Assembly (NCBI RefSeq): GCF_005047355.1
Contig: NZ_SUMC01000011.1
Coordinates: 1 to 64,000 of the forward strand
DNA: 64,000 bases
Direction of reading: 5' to 3'
Source of the DNA: Actinacidiphila oryziradicis
GTDB taxonomy: Bacteria > Actinomycetota > Actinomycetes > Streptomycetales > Streptomycetaceae
Part shown: positions 36,264 to 45,748 of the stretch, in pieces
Layout of the letters: each line of letters starts with the position of its first letter
Numbering within the stretch: the stretch's first letter is position 1
Made by a program: the position numbers and the translations under genes
The notes under the pieces: model-generated
Told to the model about the DNA's origin: nothing
The model's input: the letters and a program-made list of their open reading frames with translations, nothing else
Databases searched by the model: none

Positions 36264-36494
36264 TCACTTGGTGCAGGGCTTTCCCGGCGAGCAGTGGTCC
36301 GGCTGGGGCGGGCTCTTGCGGTCCTTGTCGCCGCCGCCACCACCGTTGCCGCCGCCACCGTCCTCGTCCCCGGGTGCCCCCAGGACCCGGAGCCGCCGCA
36401 TTTCCCTGATCCAGGGAAATGTCACCGCGGCGGCAGCGGCCAGAGCCGACAGCGAAAGTGCCATGATGTTCATCCGGCGGGCCTTCCGTGACAT
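36264..36494 (-). CDS. Small membrane-anchored protein with Gly-rich tail
   Basis: The product is 76 residues from ATG 36494 with GGAGG seven bases upstream. One N-terminal membrane segment (NIMALSLSALAAAAAVTFPW) is followed by a basic region, a Gly/Asp-rich stretch (DEDGGGGNGGGGGDKDRK) and a short end with two Cys (HCSPGKPC). It lies 81 bp downstream of the histidine kinase gene on the same strand. It may be an accessory to the two-component system or cell-envelope related; no family is recognised. Confidence 0.55.
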   Translation of the reverse strand: MSRKARRMNIMALSLSALAAAAAVTFPWIREMRRLRVLGAPGDEDGGGGNGGGGGDKDRKSPPQPDHCSPGKPCTK

Positions 36495-36575
36495 CGCGAA
36501 CCTCCATACGTTGTGACCGGTCATCCAGTGCTCCAAGATTTGCCCGCCCGATGTCCCAGGCGCATGTGGCACAGG

Positions 36576-38648
36576 TCATGAAATGGACCCAGAGCCACCC
36601 GTAAGGGCACCGCCGACCGGCGGGATCGAGGCGCGCACCACCACCCCCAGGGGGCCGTTCTCGGCCGTGAAACTGCCGCCGAGCTCCTCCGCCCGCTCGG
36701 CCATCGACCGCAGCCCCACGCCGCCGCCCGTACGGTGCGGGGGGAGCCCGCAGCCGTCGTCGCTGACCTCGACCGTGATCGCGCCGGGCGCCAACCGCAC
36801 CGCCAGCAGGGCGTGTGCCGCCCCGGAGTGCCGTACGACGTTGTTCAGCGCCTCGCCGCCGATCCGGTAGACGGCCACTTCCACCGCGGCCGGCAGCGGC
36901 GGCAGCGGATCGGGGTGCACGATGACGTCGATCTGCGGACGCCCCGCCGACCGGCCGCCCAGCCGCTCCGCGAGCTGTCGCAGGGCGCAGGGCAGGCCGA
37001 GCCGGTCCAGGGCCGCCGGGGACAGGCCGTCGGTGATCCGGCGCAACTCCACGATGGCCTGCCCGATGCCCTCGGACACGTCCAGCAGCGGCAGCACGGC
37101 CGGGGATCCCGCGGTGACCGCCGCGCGGGCGGTGTCCACCTGGAGGCGCAGCGCGGACAGCGTCGGTCCCAGCCCGTCGTGCAGATCGTGGCGCAGCCGG
37201 CGGCGGGCTTCCTCGCGGGTGATGACGAGCTGCTCCCGGCTCGCCTGGAGGTCTTCGTAGAGCCGTAGCGAGGCGATGGCGGGGGACGCCTGGTCGGCCA
37301 GGAAGCGCAGGACGCCATGGTCCTGGCGGTCCAGCGTCCGGTCGCCGGGCCGGGGCGGTACGAGCAGGTGCCCGATGGAGGCGCCCTCGTACGTGAGCGG
37401 GAAGACCACGCAGTCCGGGCCCGGGTCCCCCGCGACGGCCAGCTCCCGGGGGCCGGCGCGGGTGTGGACGACGACCCGGGCGCCGGGCAGCCTGAGCGTG
37501 CGGACCACGGTCTCGCTCAGCAGCCGTGGTGCGTCGCCCGGCCCCACGGCCCGGCTGAGCCGCTCGGCGAGGTCGCGCACGACATGGTAGGGGCGGGCCC
37601 GTTCGCCGTAGTAGAACCGGTCGACGACCCGCAGCGCCCAGCGTCCGGTCGGGCGCAGCACGAGCCCGATCGCCAGGGCGGCCCCGGCCAGCGCCAGCGC
37701 GCCGGTGGTGCGCGCCCCGGGCAGCGAGCGGGACAGCGCCAGGGCCAGTGCGGTGTACGCGGCGATCAGGCAGACGGCGAGGACGAAGGCGGCCAGCACC
37801 CGGCGGGTGGAGCGGTCCGGGTGAGTGGACCGGTCCCGGGCGAAGACGTATCCCAGCGTGAGCGGCCACACGGCGGCGTCGGCGTAGTAGACCACCCGGG
37901 CGGGCGTGCCGCGCAGGCCGACGTAGTAGCCGAGGAAGATCACGCCGACCCAGAGCAGATAGGGCAGCAGCAGGGCCGCGTGCCGCAGCGGATGCGGCCC
38001 GGTGGCGCGGGGCCGGCGGACCAGCAGGACCGTGAGGCTGACCAGCAGGATCGCCAGCGGGACGATCATCACCGGCTTACCCAGCGCGGAGTCCGCCCGG
38101 CCTGCCAGGTCTCCCCACATCCCTCGCTGGTACGGGTTCGGCAGCCCGTACCAGTCGGCCGACGTACCGGTGTCGTAGTACTCCTCCAGCACGCTCCATC
38201 CGGTGACGGCGACCGCGTACACCCTGCCCCGCCGGGGGCCCGGCAGCCGTCCGGAGGGAAGCCACAGGGGCAGCGCGAAGATGACGAAGAAGTAGAGGGT
38301 GTCGGCGGCCATCACGAGGGTGACGACAGCGGTGACGGGTCCCGGCCCCGGCCGGATCAGGGCCGCGGTGATCGACACCGCGTGCGCCAGCGTCAGGGCC
38401 AGTCCGGCGGACAACAGCAGCACGCCCACGGCGCGGCCGGAGCGGTGGGTCGTGGCGAAGACCCCGGACAGGGCGAATCCGGTTCCCACCACCACGTAGA
38501 TCCCGTAATCCCCGAGCCCGGAGTCCCGCAGCCCGGGGTCGTCCAGGTGCGTGAGCGCCAGCACCACCCACACGGCGGCGGACAGCAGTGCCAGGCCGCA
38601 CGCGGCGCAGGCGCAGGCGCGGGCGAGAGTCGAGTCGGGTGCGCTCAT
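36576..38648 (-). CDS. NarL-type sensor histidine kinase with multiple TM helices
   Basis: The product is 690 residues. About ten membrane helices fill residues 10-330 (for example LYFFVIFALPLWLPSGRLPG). A GAF-like region follows (TYEGASIGHLLVPPRPGDRT). The dimerisation/phosphoacceptor region is RRRLRHDLHDGLGPTLSALR with His near residue 486, and the HATPase domain has NNVVRHSGAAHALLAV, VSDDGCGLPPHRTGGGVGL. It phosphorylates the response regulator encoded upstream on the same strand, separated by 149 bp. The signal is unknown; the many helices suggest a membrane-associated stimulus. Confidence 0.9.
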   Translation of the reverse strand: MSAPDSTLARACACAACGLALLSAAVWVVLALTHLDDPGLRDSGLGDYGIYVVVGTGFALSGVFATTHRSGRAVGVLLLSAGLALTLAHAVSITAALIRPGPGPVTAVVTLVMAADTLYFFVIFALPLWLPSGRLPGPRRGRVYAVAVTGWSVLEEYYDTGTSADWYGLPNPYQRGMWGDLAGRADSALGKPVMIVPLAILLVSLTVLLVRRPRATGPHPLRHAALLLPYLLWVGVIFLGYYVGLRGTPARVVYYADAAVWPLTLGYVFARDRSTHPDRSTRRVLAAFVLAVCLIAAYTALALALSRSLPGARTTGALALAGAALAIGLVLRPTGRWALRVVDRFYYGERARPYHVVRDLAERLSRAVGPGDAPRLLSETVVRTLRLPGARVVVHTRAGPRELAVAGDPGPDCVVFPLTYEGASIGHLLVPPRPGDRTLDRQDHGVLRFLADQASPAIASLRLYEDLQASREQLVITREEARRRLRHDLHDGLGPTLSALRLQVDTARAAVTAGSPAVLPLLDVSEGIGQAIVELRRITDGLSPAALDRLGLPCALRQLAERLGGRSAGRPQIDVIVHPDPLPPLPAAVEVAVYRIGGEALNNVVRHSGAAHALLAVRLAPGAITVEVSDDGCGLPPHRTGGGVGLRSMAERAEELGGSFTAENGPLGVVVRASIPPVGGALTGGSGSIS

Positions 38649-38797
38649 GGCCCTCCTGACAGCGGGCCGCCGTGGGCGGTCGGGGCTCCACCCTCCGGCC
38701 CGGACAGTCCCGGGCGCACGGGGCGGTTGTCCCGTCCCGGTCCCGGTCCCGGTTCCGGACCGGGTGCGCCGGCCGGGCGCTCCGCTGTCGGCCGCTG

Positions 38798-39496
38798 TCA
38801 GCGCTCGTCACCGAGGCCCATGTCGCGGGCGAGGGCCACCGCCTCCGCGCGGGTGGCCACCTGGAGCTTCTCGAAGATGTGCGTGACGTGGTTGCGTACG
38901 GTCTTCTCCGCCACATACAGCTCACGGGCGATCCGCCGGTTGTCGTACCCGCGCGCGACCAGGGTGAGCACCTCGCACTCCCGCACGGTGAGCGCGGGGA
39001 ACAGGGCTTCCGCGGCGCGCTGCCGGCCCCCGGTGATCAGCGGTGTGATGCGGTCCGCCATGACCTTCCCGAAGACCGCGCCGCCCGCCGCGACGGTACG
39101 TACCGCGTAGAGCACCTCGTCCCGCCCGGCACCCTTCACCAGGTAGCCGCGGGCCCCGGCCTGCAGCGCCGCGAGCAGGCTGCCGTCGTCGTCGGACATG
39201 GTCAGCATCAGCACCGGCACCGGGGTGTCGCCGTCCATGAGCCGCCGGGTGGCCTCGATACCGGAGGCGTCCGGCAGCGACACGTCCATCACCACTACAT
39301 CCGGCCGGTGCCGCGCCACCGCGCCGGGCACCGCCCCGGCGGTCTCGGCCTCCGCGACCACTTCGACGCCGTCCGCGCTTTCCAGCGCCGCGCGCAGGCC
39401 CGAGCGGAACAGCGGGTGATCGTCGACGATCAGCACGCGCACGGCGTCGGGGTTCTGGAGTGCCTGGGTTTCCTGCTGGACTTCCTGACCGGCCAC
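38798..39496 (-). CDS. NarL/FixJ-family response regulator
   Basis: The product is 232 residues from GTG 39496. The receiver domain has VLIVDDHPLFRSGLRAALES, the phosphoacceptor Asp in DVVVMDVSLPDASG and the Lys in GYLVKGAG. The C-terminal LuxR-type HTH is LTVRECEVLTLVARGYDNRR, then ARELYVAEKTVRNHVTHIFE. It pairs with the histidine kinase gene downstream and probably controls a membrane- or envelope-related response. It is divergent from hemW. Confidence 0.92.
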   Translation of the reverse strand: MAGQEVQQETQALQNPDAVRVLIVDDHPLFRSGLRAALESADGVEVVAEAETAGAVPGAVARHRPDVVVMDVSLPDASGIEATRRLMDGDTPVPVLMLTMSDDDGSLLAALQAGARGYLVKGAGRDEVLYAVRTVAAGGAVFGKVMADRITPLITGGRQRAAEALFPALTVRECEVLTLVARGYDNRRIARELYVAEKTVRNHVTHIFEKLQVATRAEAVALARDMGLGDER

Positions 39497-39696
39497 AACT
39501 GCCCATACTAACCGTGTCCGTGTGGATACTCTGCGAATTCACCTCGGCGGGGGCCGCCCTGCCCGCGACGCTCCCCCGGGCCTGGCGGCTGGGAGGTGCG
39601 CCCAGGCACGCACGCTCGCCGCGTTGTCGAATCGTCCGCCACGAAAGACCGGCCCTGGGGCCGCGCGGTGCGAGACCGGCGTCAAAGGTTGCGACA

Positions 39697-40938
39697 ATGG
39701 ATCGCATGCCTTCCGTACTGCCTGACGGCGAGCCCGTGCCCGAGGACGGAGCGCTGCCCGCGAGCGCGCTCGCCGGGGCGGCGGACCGGCCGCTCGGGTT
39801 CTATCTGCACGTCCCGTACTGCGCCACCCGCTGCGGCTACTGCGACTTCAACACGTATACGGCCAGTGAGCTGCGCGGCTCCGGCGGAGCCCTCGCCTCG
39901 CGCGAGAACTACGCCGACACACTCATCGACGAGATCCGGCTGGCCCGGAAGGTCCTCGGCGACGACCCGCGCCGGGTCGAGACCGTCTTCGTCGGCGGCG
40001 GCACACCGACCCTTCTTCCCGCCGCCGACCTGGCGCGGATGCTGGCGGCGATCCGGGACGAATTCGGCCTCACGGACGACGCGGAGATCACCACCGAGGC
40101 CAACCCAGAATCCGTCGACCCGGCGTATCTGGACCGGCTGCGGGCCGGCGGCTTCAACCGGGTCTCCTTCGGCATGCAGAGCGCCCGGCAGCATGTGCTC
40201 CAGGTGCTGGACCGGCGGCACACCCCGGGCCGGCCCGAGGCCTGTGTCGCCGAGGCGCGGGCGGCGGGCTTCGAGCACATCAACCTGGACCTGATCTACG
40301 GCACCCCCGGCGAGTCCGACGACGACTGGCGGGCGTCGCTGGACGCGGCGACCGGCGCGGGGCCCGACCACATCTCCGCCTACGCCCTGATCGTCGAGGA
40401 GGGCACCCAGCTCGCCCGCCGGATCCGCCGCGGCGAGGTGCCGATGACGGACGACGACGTCCACGCCGACCGCTATCTGATCGCCGAACAGGCGCTCGCC
40501 GCCGCCGGATTCGAGTGGTACGAGGTCTCGAACTGGGCGACCTCGGCCGCCGGCCGCTGCCGGCACAACGAGCTGTACTGGACGGGCGCGGACTGGTGGG
40601 GCGCCGGGCCGGGCGCACACAGCCATGCCGGCGGCGTCCGCTGGTGGAACGTCAAGCACCCAGGGGCGTACGCCCAGGCCCTCGCGGAGGGCCGCACGCC
40701 CGGCGCCGGCCGCGAACTGCTGACGGACGAGGACCGCAGGGTGGAGCGGATCCTGCTGGAGCTGCGGCTCGCCGCCGGGTGCCCGCTGGACCTGCTCGCC
40801 CCCGCCGGGGCCCGTGCAGCAGCCCGCGCTCTGACGGACGGGCTCCTGCAGTCCGGCCCCTACGAGGACGGCCGCGCCGTCCTCACCCTGCGCGGGCGGC
40901 TGCTCGCGGACGCCGTCGTACGGGATCTGGTTGATTAG
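39697..40938 (+). CDS. hemW: HemW, haem chaperone / HemN-like radical SAM protein
   Basis: The product is 413 residues from ATG 39697, which has AAAGG seven bases upstream; ATG 39706 is the alternative. The radical SAM motif is YCATRCGYCDF (CxxxCxxC). VFVGGGTPTLLPAADLARML and GMQSARQHVLQVLDRRHTPG are typical of the family, as is the absence of HemN-specific residues. HemW inserts haem into acceptor proteins and lies between lepA and hrcA in most Streptomyces; that order is kept here with an insertion on each side. Confidence 0.9.
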   Translation: MDRMPSVLPDGEPVPEDGALPASALAGAADRPLGFYLHVPYCATRCGYCDFNTYTASELRGSGGALASRENYADTLIDEIRLARKVLGDDPRRVETVFVGGGTPTLLPAADLARMLAAIRDEFGLTDDAEITTEANPESVDPAYLDRLRAGGFNRVSFGMQSARQHVLQVLDRRHTPGRPEACVAEARAAGFEHINLDLIYGTPGESDDDWRASLDAATGAGPDHISAYALIVEEGTQLARRIRRGEVPMTDDDVHADRYLIAEQALAAAGFEWYEVSNWATSAAGRCRHNELYWTGADWWGAGPGAHSHAGGVRWWNVKHPGAYAQALAEGRTPGAGRELLTDEDRRVERILLELRLAAGCPLDLLAPAGARAAARALTDGLLQSGPYEDGRAVLTLRGRLLADAVVRDLVD

Positions 40939-40954
40939 GGGGTCTGACCAGGGT

Positions 40955-43837
40955 CTACTGCGAGGGGCAGTTGAGCTCCGTGAGCTTCGGGGTACGAAGA
41001 CCGGAGCCACGACCGCAGAGGATCCTGGAACTGGCTTCGACCTTGCCTGGGGGGTACCAGACGCGGATCACATCGATGCCGTGCACGTCCTGGGGCTGGT
41101 ACGGCTGGGTGCCGGTGAAAGTGACCGTCCCGGTAGGCATGTTTTCGATCATGACGTTGCGCAGATTGCCCCAGGTCTCTGCGGCGTTGTGCGCCTCACC
41201 GCCGCGTGAGGCGGCCGTGTACATGGCGGCTGTCGCCTCGTACGCCAACACGATCTGACCGCTCGCGAAGACCTTGTCCTTGTACCAGGGATTCGCCGCA
41301 GCGGTCTGTTGCGCATCCAGTTCCTGGAACGTCTCCCGCGCCCGGGGGTAGAAATTGCCCTTGCCCTGATCCATGGGGGCGAGCGAGGTGTAGTAGACCG
41401 TCACATTGGGCGCGTTGACGGTGTCCTGGTTCTTGGAGATGTCATCGCCGGTGTAGACGGTGATCTGCTTGTCGGAACAGCCCGATGTCTGGTTCAGCTG
41501 GTCCATGAGCACGGGTATGTCCTCCACGCGCCCGGCGAAGTACAGCGCGTCGGGCACATGGGCGGCGCTGCAGATCGCGGCGACCGGCCCCTGGAGGTTG
41601 GCCGATCCATTCTCACCGAGCTCGTAGCTCTGGCTGTTGTTGGGGACGAAGCCCGCTTCCCGCAGCATGTTCGTGCCGACGCGCCGCTGCTCCGTGGCGT
41701 ACCGGTCGTGATCGTTGGTGACGGTCTTCCGGGAGAGCACGACGGAGTACTTCTTCGGCCCCTGCTGGGCCTGACGCCTGGCTATCCCCAGCATGGCCTG
41801 GGCCTCTTCGTCGTCGGTCGCGGCCAGCCCGAAGTAGTTGGCGTAGCTCTTCGCGAAGTAGCTGCCGGAGTTGGTGGTGTCGACGACGGGCAGCCCGGCC
41901 CGTGCCAGGGCCTTGGTGGCGGGGTCGCTGAAGTCCGTGTCACGTCCCATGCCGACGACTCCGACGATGCTGTGGTCCTGCGCCGCCAGCCGGACGATGG
42001 AGTTCACCATGGCCGTCGTATTGAGCATGTCGTTGCCGCCATTGGCGAGCAGCACCCTGATTTTGACCTCGTAGTTCGAGCTGTTGCTCTCGTGCTGGTA
42101 GAGGTAGACGCCGGTCAGCTCCTCAAGCCCCTTCTTGGCGCTGTCGTTGCCCGGGGTGAGCGGGCCCGCGTAGACGATGGTGGCGATCTTCTTGCTGCTT
42201 TTGACCGTCGCGTTCTCCGCGCGGACCGCCTGCTCGACCTTGGCGAAGGTGACGCCCTTGCCCGAGCCGTCCAGCTCGAGCCCGCTGCGCTTGGCGAAGA
42301 GCACGCCGCCGGTGGCGACGCCGATGCACTCCTTGTGACCCGCGCGGTCGGGGAGCCACACCGAGTCGGTGTTGGAGCCGATGAGCTGGCCGTCGCAGTA
42401 ATGGTGGGATATTCGGACGTTGGCCAAGGAGCCGAGGGCGAGGGCGGCTGCGAGAACGACGCCGAGGCCGGTCCGGGACCACAGCACCCTGGTGGCGGTC
42501 CGCCGGATGCGGGTGGTGGAGCGTTGCACGGGGCGGGGGCGCAGCTGGTCGGCGGCGAGCGGCAGCCAGAGGATCCACGGCAGCCGGGGGGCCAGGCTCG
42601 GGGACTGACCGACGCTGAGGTTCACCACCCACTGCTCGTAGCGGGCGTACGGCCCCGAGGGCTGCTCGTCGTCGTCACCGGCGAAGTCGCCGTCGGCGGG
42701 TTCCGCGCGGGGCCGCAGGGCCTCGGTGGCGGGGATGGCGGCCAGCACGAGCAGCGGATCGACCTCGCTGCGGCGGCTGCGTACGTTGCTGATGGCGCGG
42801 AGCAGCAGCATGCCGCCATTGGTCGCGGTGGCGTGCGGGAGGAAGACCACGGGCGGCACGGTGCGCTTGCGCCGCCGCAGGTCGAGGGAGCGGGGGCGGA
42901 AGTTGTACCGCAAGTCCTCCAGCAGGGCCAGCACCCGCAGCTCCAGGTAGAACTGGCGGGCCTTGGCACGTTCCTCGGACTCTGTGCGGGACTCGGCGGC
43001 GACGAACTGCTCGGCGACGGCGAAGGCGCGCCCCTGGATGGTCTCCCAGGACTTGGTCGGCCGCCAGCGCGACCACTCGCCGGTCTGCGGCCGGGCGGCC
43101 GAGGGGGCGAGGAAGGTGGTGGTGGCGAACCACTGGCTCGCGTGGCGCAGCCACAGCAGCGGCGGGGCCTTGCGGGCCAGCCACCTTATGGCCGTGAAGG
43201 CCGCGAAGGCCCCGACGCCGACGCCCATCGCGGTCTGCCAGCCGGCCGCGCCGAGCAGCACGCTGAAGCCCGCGAGGAAGATGGCCCCGGCGAACCCGGA
43301 CGGGTTGAGAGCGGACCGTATCGAGTCCTGCAGCCCGGCTATCCGCCGGCTGGCCCCCGGCCGCCAGCGCAGCTCGGCGAGCCGGGCCAGGAGCCGGGCT
43401 CTGCGGTCGGCGGTGGTCAGTGGTCTGCGGCCGACCGCGTCGTCGGCCTCGGAGGCCGCCTGTTCGATGGCGGACAGCAGCCGGGAGCGCGGGAAGGTGA
43501 AGGGCCGGTACTGCGAGCGGGTCTGGTTCTCCCACGGGTGCTCGCTCAGCTCGCGCACCCTGGCCACGGCGCCCGCGTACGGGCCCTCGCCGTGGTCACT
43601 GTCCTCCAGCAGCTTCGAGAGCAGCCCCCGTGGCTGCTGGGCCTTCTGGACGAAGTGCACGATCTCCCGTACCCGCCGCTCCAGGACGCCGGGGCGGTCG
43701 GATTCCGCCGCCTGGAGGACGACGAGCGGCAGTAGCGGCCCGTTCCTCGGGTAGTCGTCGATCAGTCGTTCAAGCAGATCGAATACGGACTCGGCCGCTT
43801 CGACCTCCACCGTGCCACGCCAGACTTCGGGCGCCAT
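40955..43837 (-). CDS. Large membrane protein with periplasmic-binding-like C-terminus
   Basis: The product is 960 residues from ATG 43837, which has GGGGAGG six bases upstream. Residues 1-190 are soluble and helical (EVEAAESVFDLLERLIDDYP). A hydrophobic hairpin lies at about 195-235 (IFLAGFSVLLGAAGWQTAMG), a cytoplasmic middle domain at 240-460 (RAFAVAEQFVAAESRTESEE; no P loop), and a single membrane segment at about 470-490 (GVVLAAALALGSLANV). From about 500 onwards is a type 1 periplasmic-binding fold: VGVVGMGRDTDFSDPATKAL, then AGLPVVDTTNSGSYFAKSYA. This puts a ligand-binding domain outside and two soluble domains inside. It could be a sensor; the inner domains are unrecognised. Confidence 0.7.
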   Translation of the reverse strand: MAPEVWRGTVEVEAAESVFDLLERLIDDYPRNGPLLPLVVLQAAESDRPGVLERRVREIVHFVQKAQQPRGLLSKLLEDSDHGEGPYAGAVARVRELSEHPWENQTRSQYRPFTFPRSRLLSAIEQAASEADDAVGRRPLTTADRRARLLARLAELRWRPGASRRIAGLQDSIRSALNPSGFAGAIFLAGFSVLLGAAGWQTAMGVGVGAFAAFTAIRWLARKAPPLLWLRHASQWFATTTFLAPSAARPQTGEWSRWRPTKSWETIQGRAFAVAEQFVAAESRTESEERAKARQFYLELRVLALLEDLRYNFRPRSLDLRRRKRTVPPVVFLPHATATNGGMLLLRAISNVRSRRSEVDPLLVLAAIPATEALRPRAEPADGDFAGDDDEQPSGPYARYEQWVVNLSVGQSPSLAPRLPWILWLPLAADQLRPRPVQRSTTRIRRTATRVLWSRTGLGVVLAAALALGSLANVRISHHYCDGQLIGSNTDSVWLPDRAGHKECIGVATGGVLFAKRSGLELDGSGKGVTFAKVEQAVRAENATVKSSKKIATIVYAGPLTPGNDSAKKGLEELTGVYLYQHESNSSNYEVKIRVLLANGGNDMLNTTAMVNSIVRLAAQDHSIVGVVGMGRDTDFSDPATKALARAGLPVVDTTNSGSYFAKSYANYFGLAATDDEEAQAMLGIARRQAQQGPKKYSVVLSRKTVTNDHDRYATEQRRVGTNMLREAGFVPNNSQSYELGENGSANLQGPVAAICSAAHVPDALYFAGRVEDIPVLMDQLNQTSGCSDKQITVYTGDDISKNQDTVNAPNVTVYYTSLAPMDQGKGNFYPRARETFQELDAQQTAAANPWYKDKVFASGQIVLAYEATAAMYTAASRGGEAHNAAETWGNLRNVMIENMPTGTVTFTGTQPYQPQDVHGIDVIRVWYPPGKVEASSRILCGRGSGLRTPKLTELNCPSQ

Positions 43838-43908
43838 ATGTGCCTCCCCCGCAACGCCGTAGCTGAGGGACACTCATATACCCAGATGCCGGTCCGTGTA
43901 GAGCGCAA

Positions 43909-44742
43909 TCAGGGCATCGTGACGAAATCGATCAATTCCTCCACCCGGCCCAGGAGTTCCGGCTGCAGATCCTTGTAGGAACGGACCGAGGACAGGATGC
44001 GCTGCCAGGCGGCCCCTGTATTCGGCTCCCAGCCCAGTGCCCGGCAGACACCGGTCTTCCAGTCCTGCCCGCGCGGGACGGACGGCCAGCCGGGAATGCC
44101 GACCGAGGACGGCTTCACGGCCTCCCACACGTCGATATAGGGATGCCCGACGACGAGCACATTCGCGTCCGTCACCTCGGCGGCGATCCGGGATTCCTTG
44201 GAACCCGGGACCAGATGGTCGACAAGGACGCCGAGCCGGGCGTCGGGACCGGGCGAGAAACCGGCCACGATGGCGGGGAGGTCGTTAATGCCTTCGAGGT
44301 ACTCGACCACGACGCCCTCGATCCGCAGGTCGTCGCCCCAGACCCGCTCGACGAGCTCCGCGTCGTGCCGGCCCTCCACATAGATCCGCCCCGCGCGGGC
44401 CACCCGGGCACGTGCGTCCGGCACCGCGATGGACCCGGAGGCCGTCAGCCGGGGCGCACGCGGGGCGCCGACACCGGCTCCTGGCCCTGGCCGTACGAGC
44501 GTGACGGGGCGCCCTTCGAGCAGGAATCCACGCGGGGTCATCGGAAAGACCCGGTGCTTGCCGAAGCGGTCCTCCAGAGTCACCGTCAGGCCCTCGGCCG
44601 TCTTCTCGCAGCGGACTACGGCGCCGCAGAAGCCGCTGTCGGCCTCCTCGACCACCAGGCCCGGCTCGGCGGCGGCTTCCGGGGCCGGGACGCTCTTCTT
44701 CCAGGGCGGGGTGAGATCCGGGCCGTAACTCCTGCTGCGCAT
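43909..44742 (-). CDS. DUF3097 protein, Toprim-like
   Basis: The product is 277 residues. It matches actinobacterial DUF3097: a start with YGPDLTPPWKKS, then RIYVEGRHDAELVERVWGDD, GVLVDHLVPGSKESRIAAEV and VVGHPYIDVWEAVKPSS. The EGxxD...DHL pattern resembles a Toprim metal-binding fold (Glu, DxD-like), so a nucleic-acid role is possible. The function is not established. It is part of the conserved hemW-hrcA neighbourhood. Confidence 0.85.
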   Translation of the reverse strand: MRSRSYGPDLTPPWKKSVPAPEAAAEPGLVVEEADSGFCGAVVRCEKTAEGLTVTLEDRFGKHRVFPMTPRGFLLEGRPVTLVRPGPGAGVGAPRAPRLTASGSIAVPDARARVARAGRIYVEGRHDAELVERVWGDDLRIEGVVVEYLEGINDLPAIVAGFSPGPDARLGVLVDHLVPGSKESRIAAEVTDANVLVVGHPYIDVWEAVKPSSVGIPGWPSVPRGQDWKTGVCRALGWEPNTGAAWQRILSSVRSYKDLQPELLGRVEELIDFVTMP

Positions 44743-44807
44743 GGCAGGGATCGTAGCGGCGGCTGTTCAGAGCGGCTGCTTTACGCCTGGCTACGACACG
44801 CCGGTGG

Positions 44808-45539
44808 TTACGACACACCGAAACGGGCGGCCAGTTCGTCCCTTTGCGCCCGGACGAACCGCGCGTCGACCACCGCGCCGTGTCCCGGTACATAGAGCGC
44901 GGTCTCGCCGCCCAGCCGCAGCAGCCGGTCCAGGGTCGCGGGCCACTGCCGGGCCAGTGAGTCGGGGCCCGCCTGCGGCTCGCCGGACTCCTCGACGAGG
45001 TCACCGCAGAAGACGACAGCGGGCGTGCCGGGCACGACCACGACGAGGTCGTGCGTGGTGTGGCCGCCGCCGGGGTGCACCAGCAGCACCTCTCGGGCGC
45101 CGCCGAGGTCGAGCGCGTACCGCTCGTGGATGAGATTGCCCGGCCGGACCAGGGCCTCGATGGCCTCGGTGGCCTCGTCCGGGGCGACGCCGTGCGCCAC
45201 AGCGTCGTCGCGCAGCGTGACCCCGCCGCGCTCCAGGTAGCCGTCGAGGGACATCTCCCCGTACACCTGCGCGTGCGGGAAGACGGAGGCGCCGAGCACA
45301 TGGTCGAAGTGGCCGTGGGTGAGCACGATGTGGCTGACCGGCCGTCCGGTGAGCTCCATCACTTGTTGCCGGAGCTCCTCGCCCTCGCGTGGGGTGGAGC
45401 CGGCGTCGATCATGAGCACGCCCTCGTCCCCGACGACGATCCCGATCGTTACGTCCAGGAATGGGAGCCGGCGCCGTGCGACGCCGGGGGCGAGGTGCTC
45501 CCAGCCGCCGAGGTCTCTGCGTGTGCTGTCGCTGTCCAC
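44808..45539 (-). CDS. MBL-fold metallohydrolase
   Basis: The product is 243 residues from GTG 45539. The zinc motif is LTHGHFDHVLGASVF (HxHxDH), with further ligands in HPGGGHTTHDLVV, FCGDLVEESG and PGHGAVVD. The small single-domain form acts on thioesters, lactones or phosphodiesters; the substrate is unknown. It is conserved in position between hemW and hrcA in Streptomyces. Confidence 0.85.
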   Translation of the reverse strand: MDSDSTRRDLGGWEHLAPGVARRRLPFLDVTIGIVVGDEGVLMIDAGSTPREGEELRQQVMELTGRPVSHIVLTHGHFDHVLGASVFPHAQVYGEMSLDGYLERGGVTLRDDAVAHGVAPDEATEAIEALVRPGNLIHERYALDLGGAREVLLVHPGGGHTTHDLVVVVPGTPAVVFCGDLVEESGEPQAGPDSLARQWPATLDRLLRLGGETALYVPGHGAVVDARFVRAQRDELAARFGVS

Positions 45540-45687
45540 GGGGTGAAGGTATCGCCGGTGGCCTGAAGTTGCCGGTAGCGTGGCCGGTCATGGCGGATCA
45601 CGGCGGTCATGACAAGTGGTTCGCGGGGCGGTTCGGACCTGGCCTTGCCGTGGCCTTGCTACTGCGCCGTACACTGACTGCGGGGAG

Positions 45688-45714
45688 TTGGCACTCAAAA
45701 CGGAAGAGTGCCAG
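45688..45714. promoter_or_regulatory. CIRCE operator (HrcA binding site)
   Basis: TTGGCACTC, nine bases, GAGTGCCAG. This matches the CIRCE consensus TTAGCACTC-N9-GAGTGCTAA. It lies 35 bp before hrcA, so HrcA represses its own operon, released by heat or misfolded-protein stress. Confidence 0.95.
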
Positions 45715-45748
45715 GTGACGGCCGAATGGCGGACTGGAGGTGTACGCG

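Noticed and set aside
41309..43735. 808-codon open frame antisense to the 960-residue protein
   Set aside because: The minus-strand gene has a good ribosome site and a recognisable binding fold; this frame has neither.
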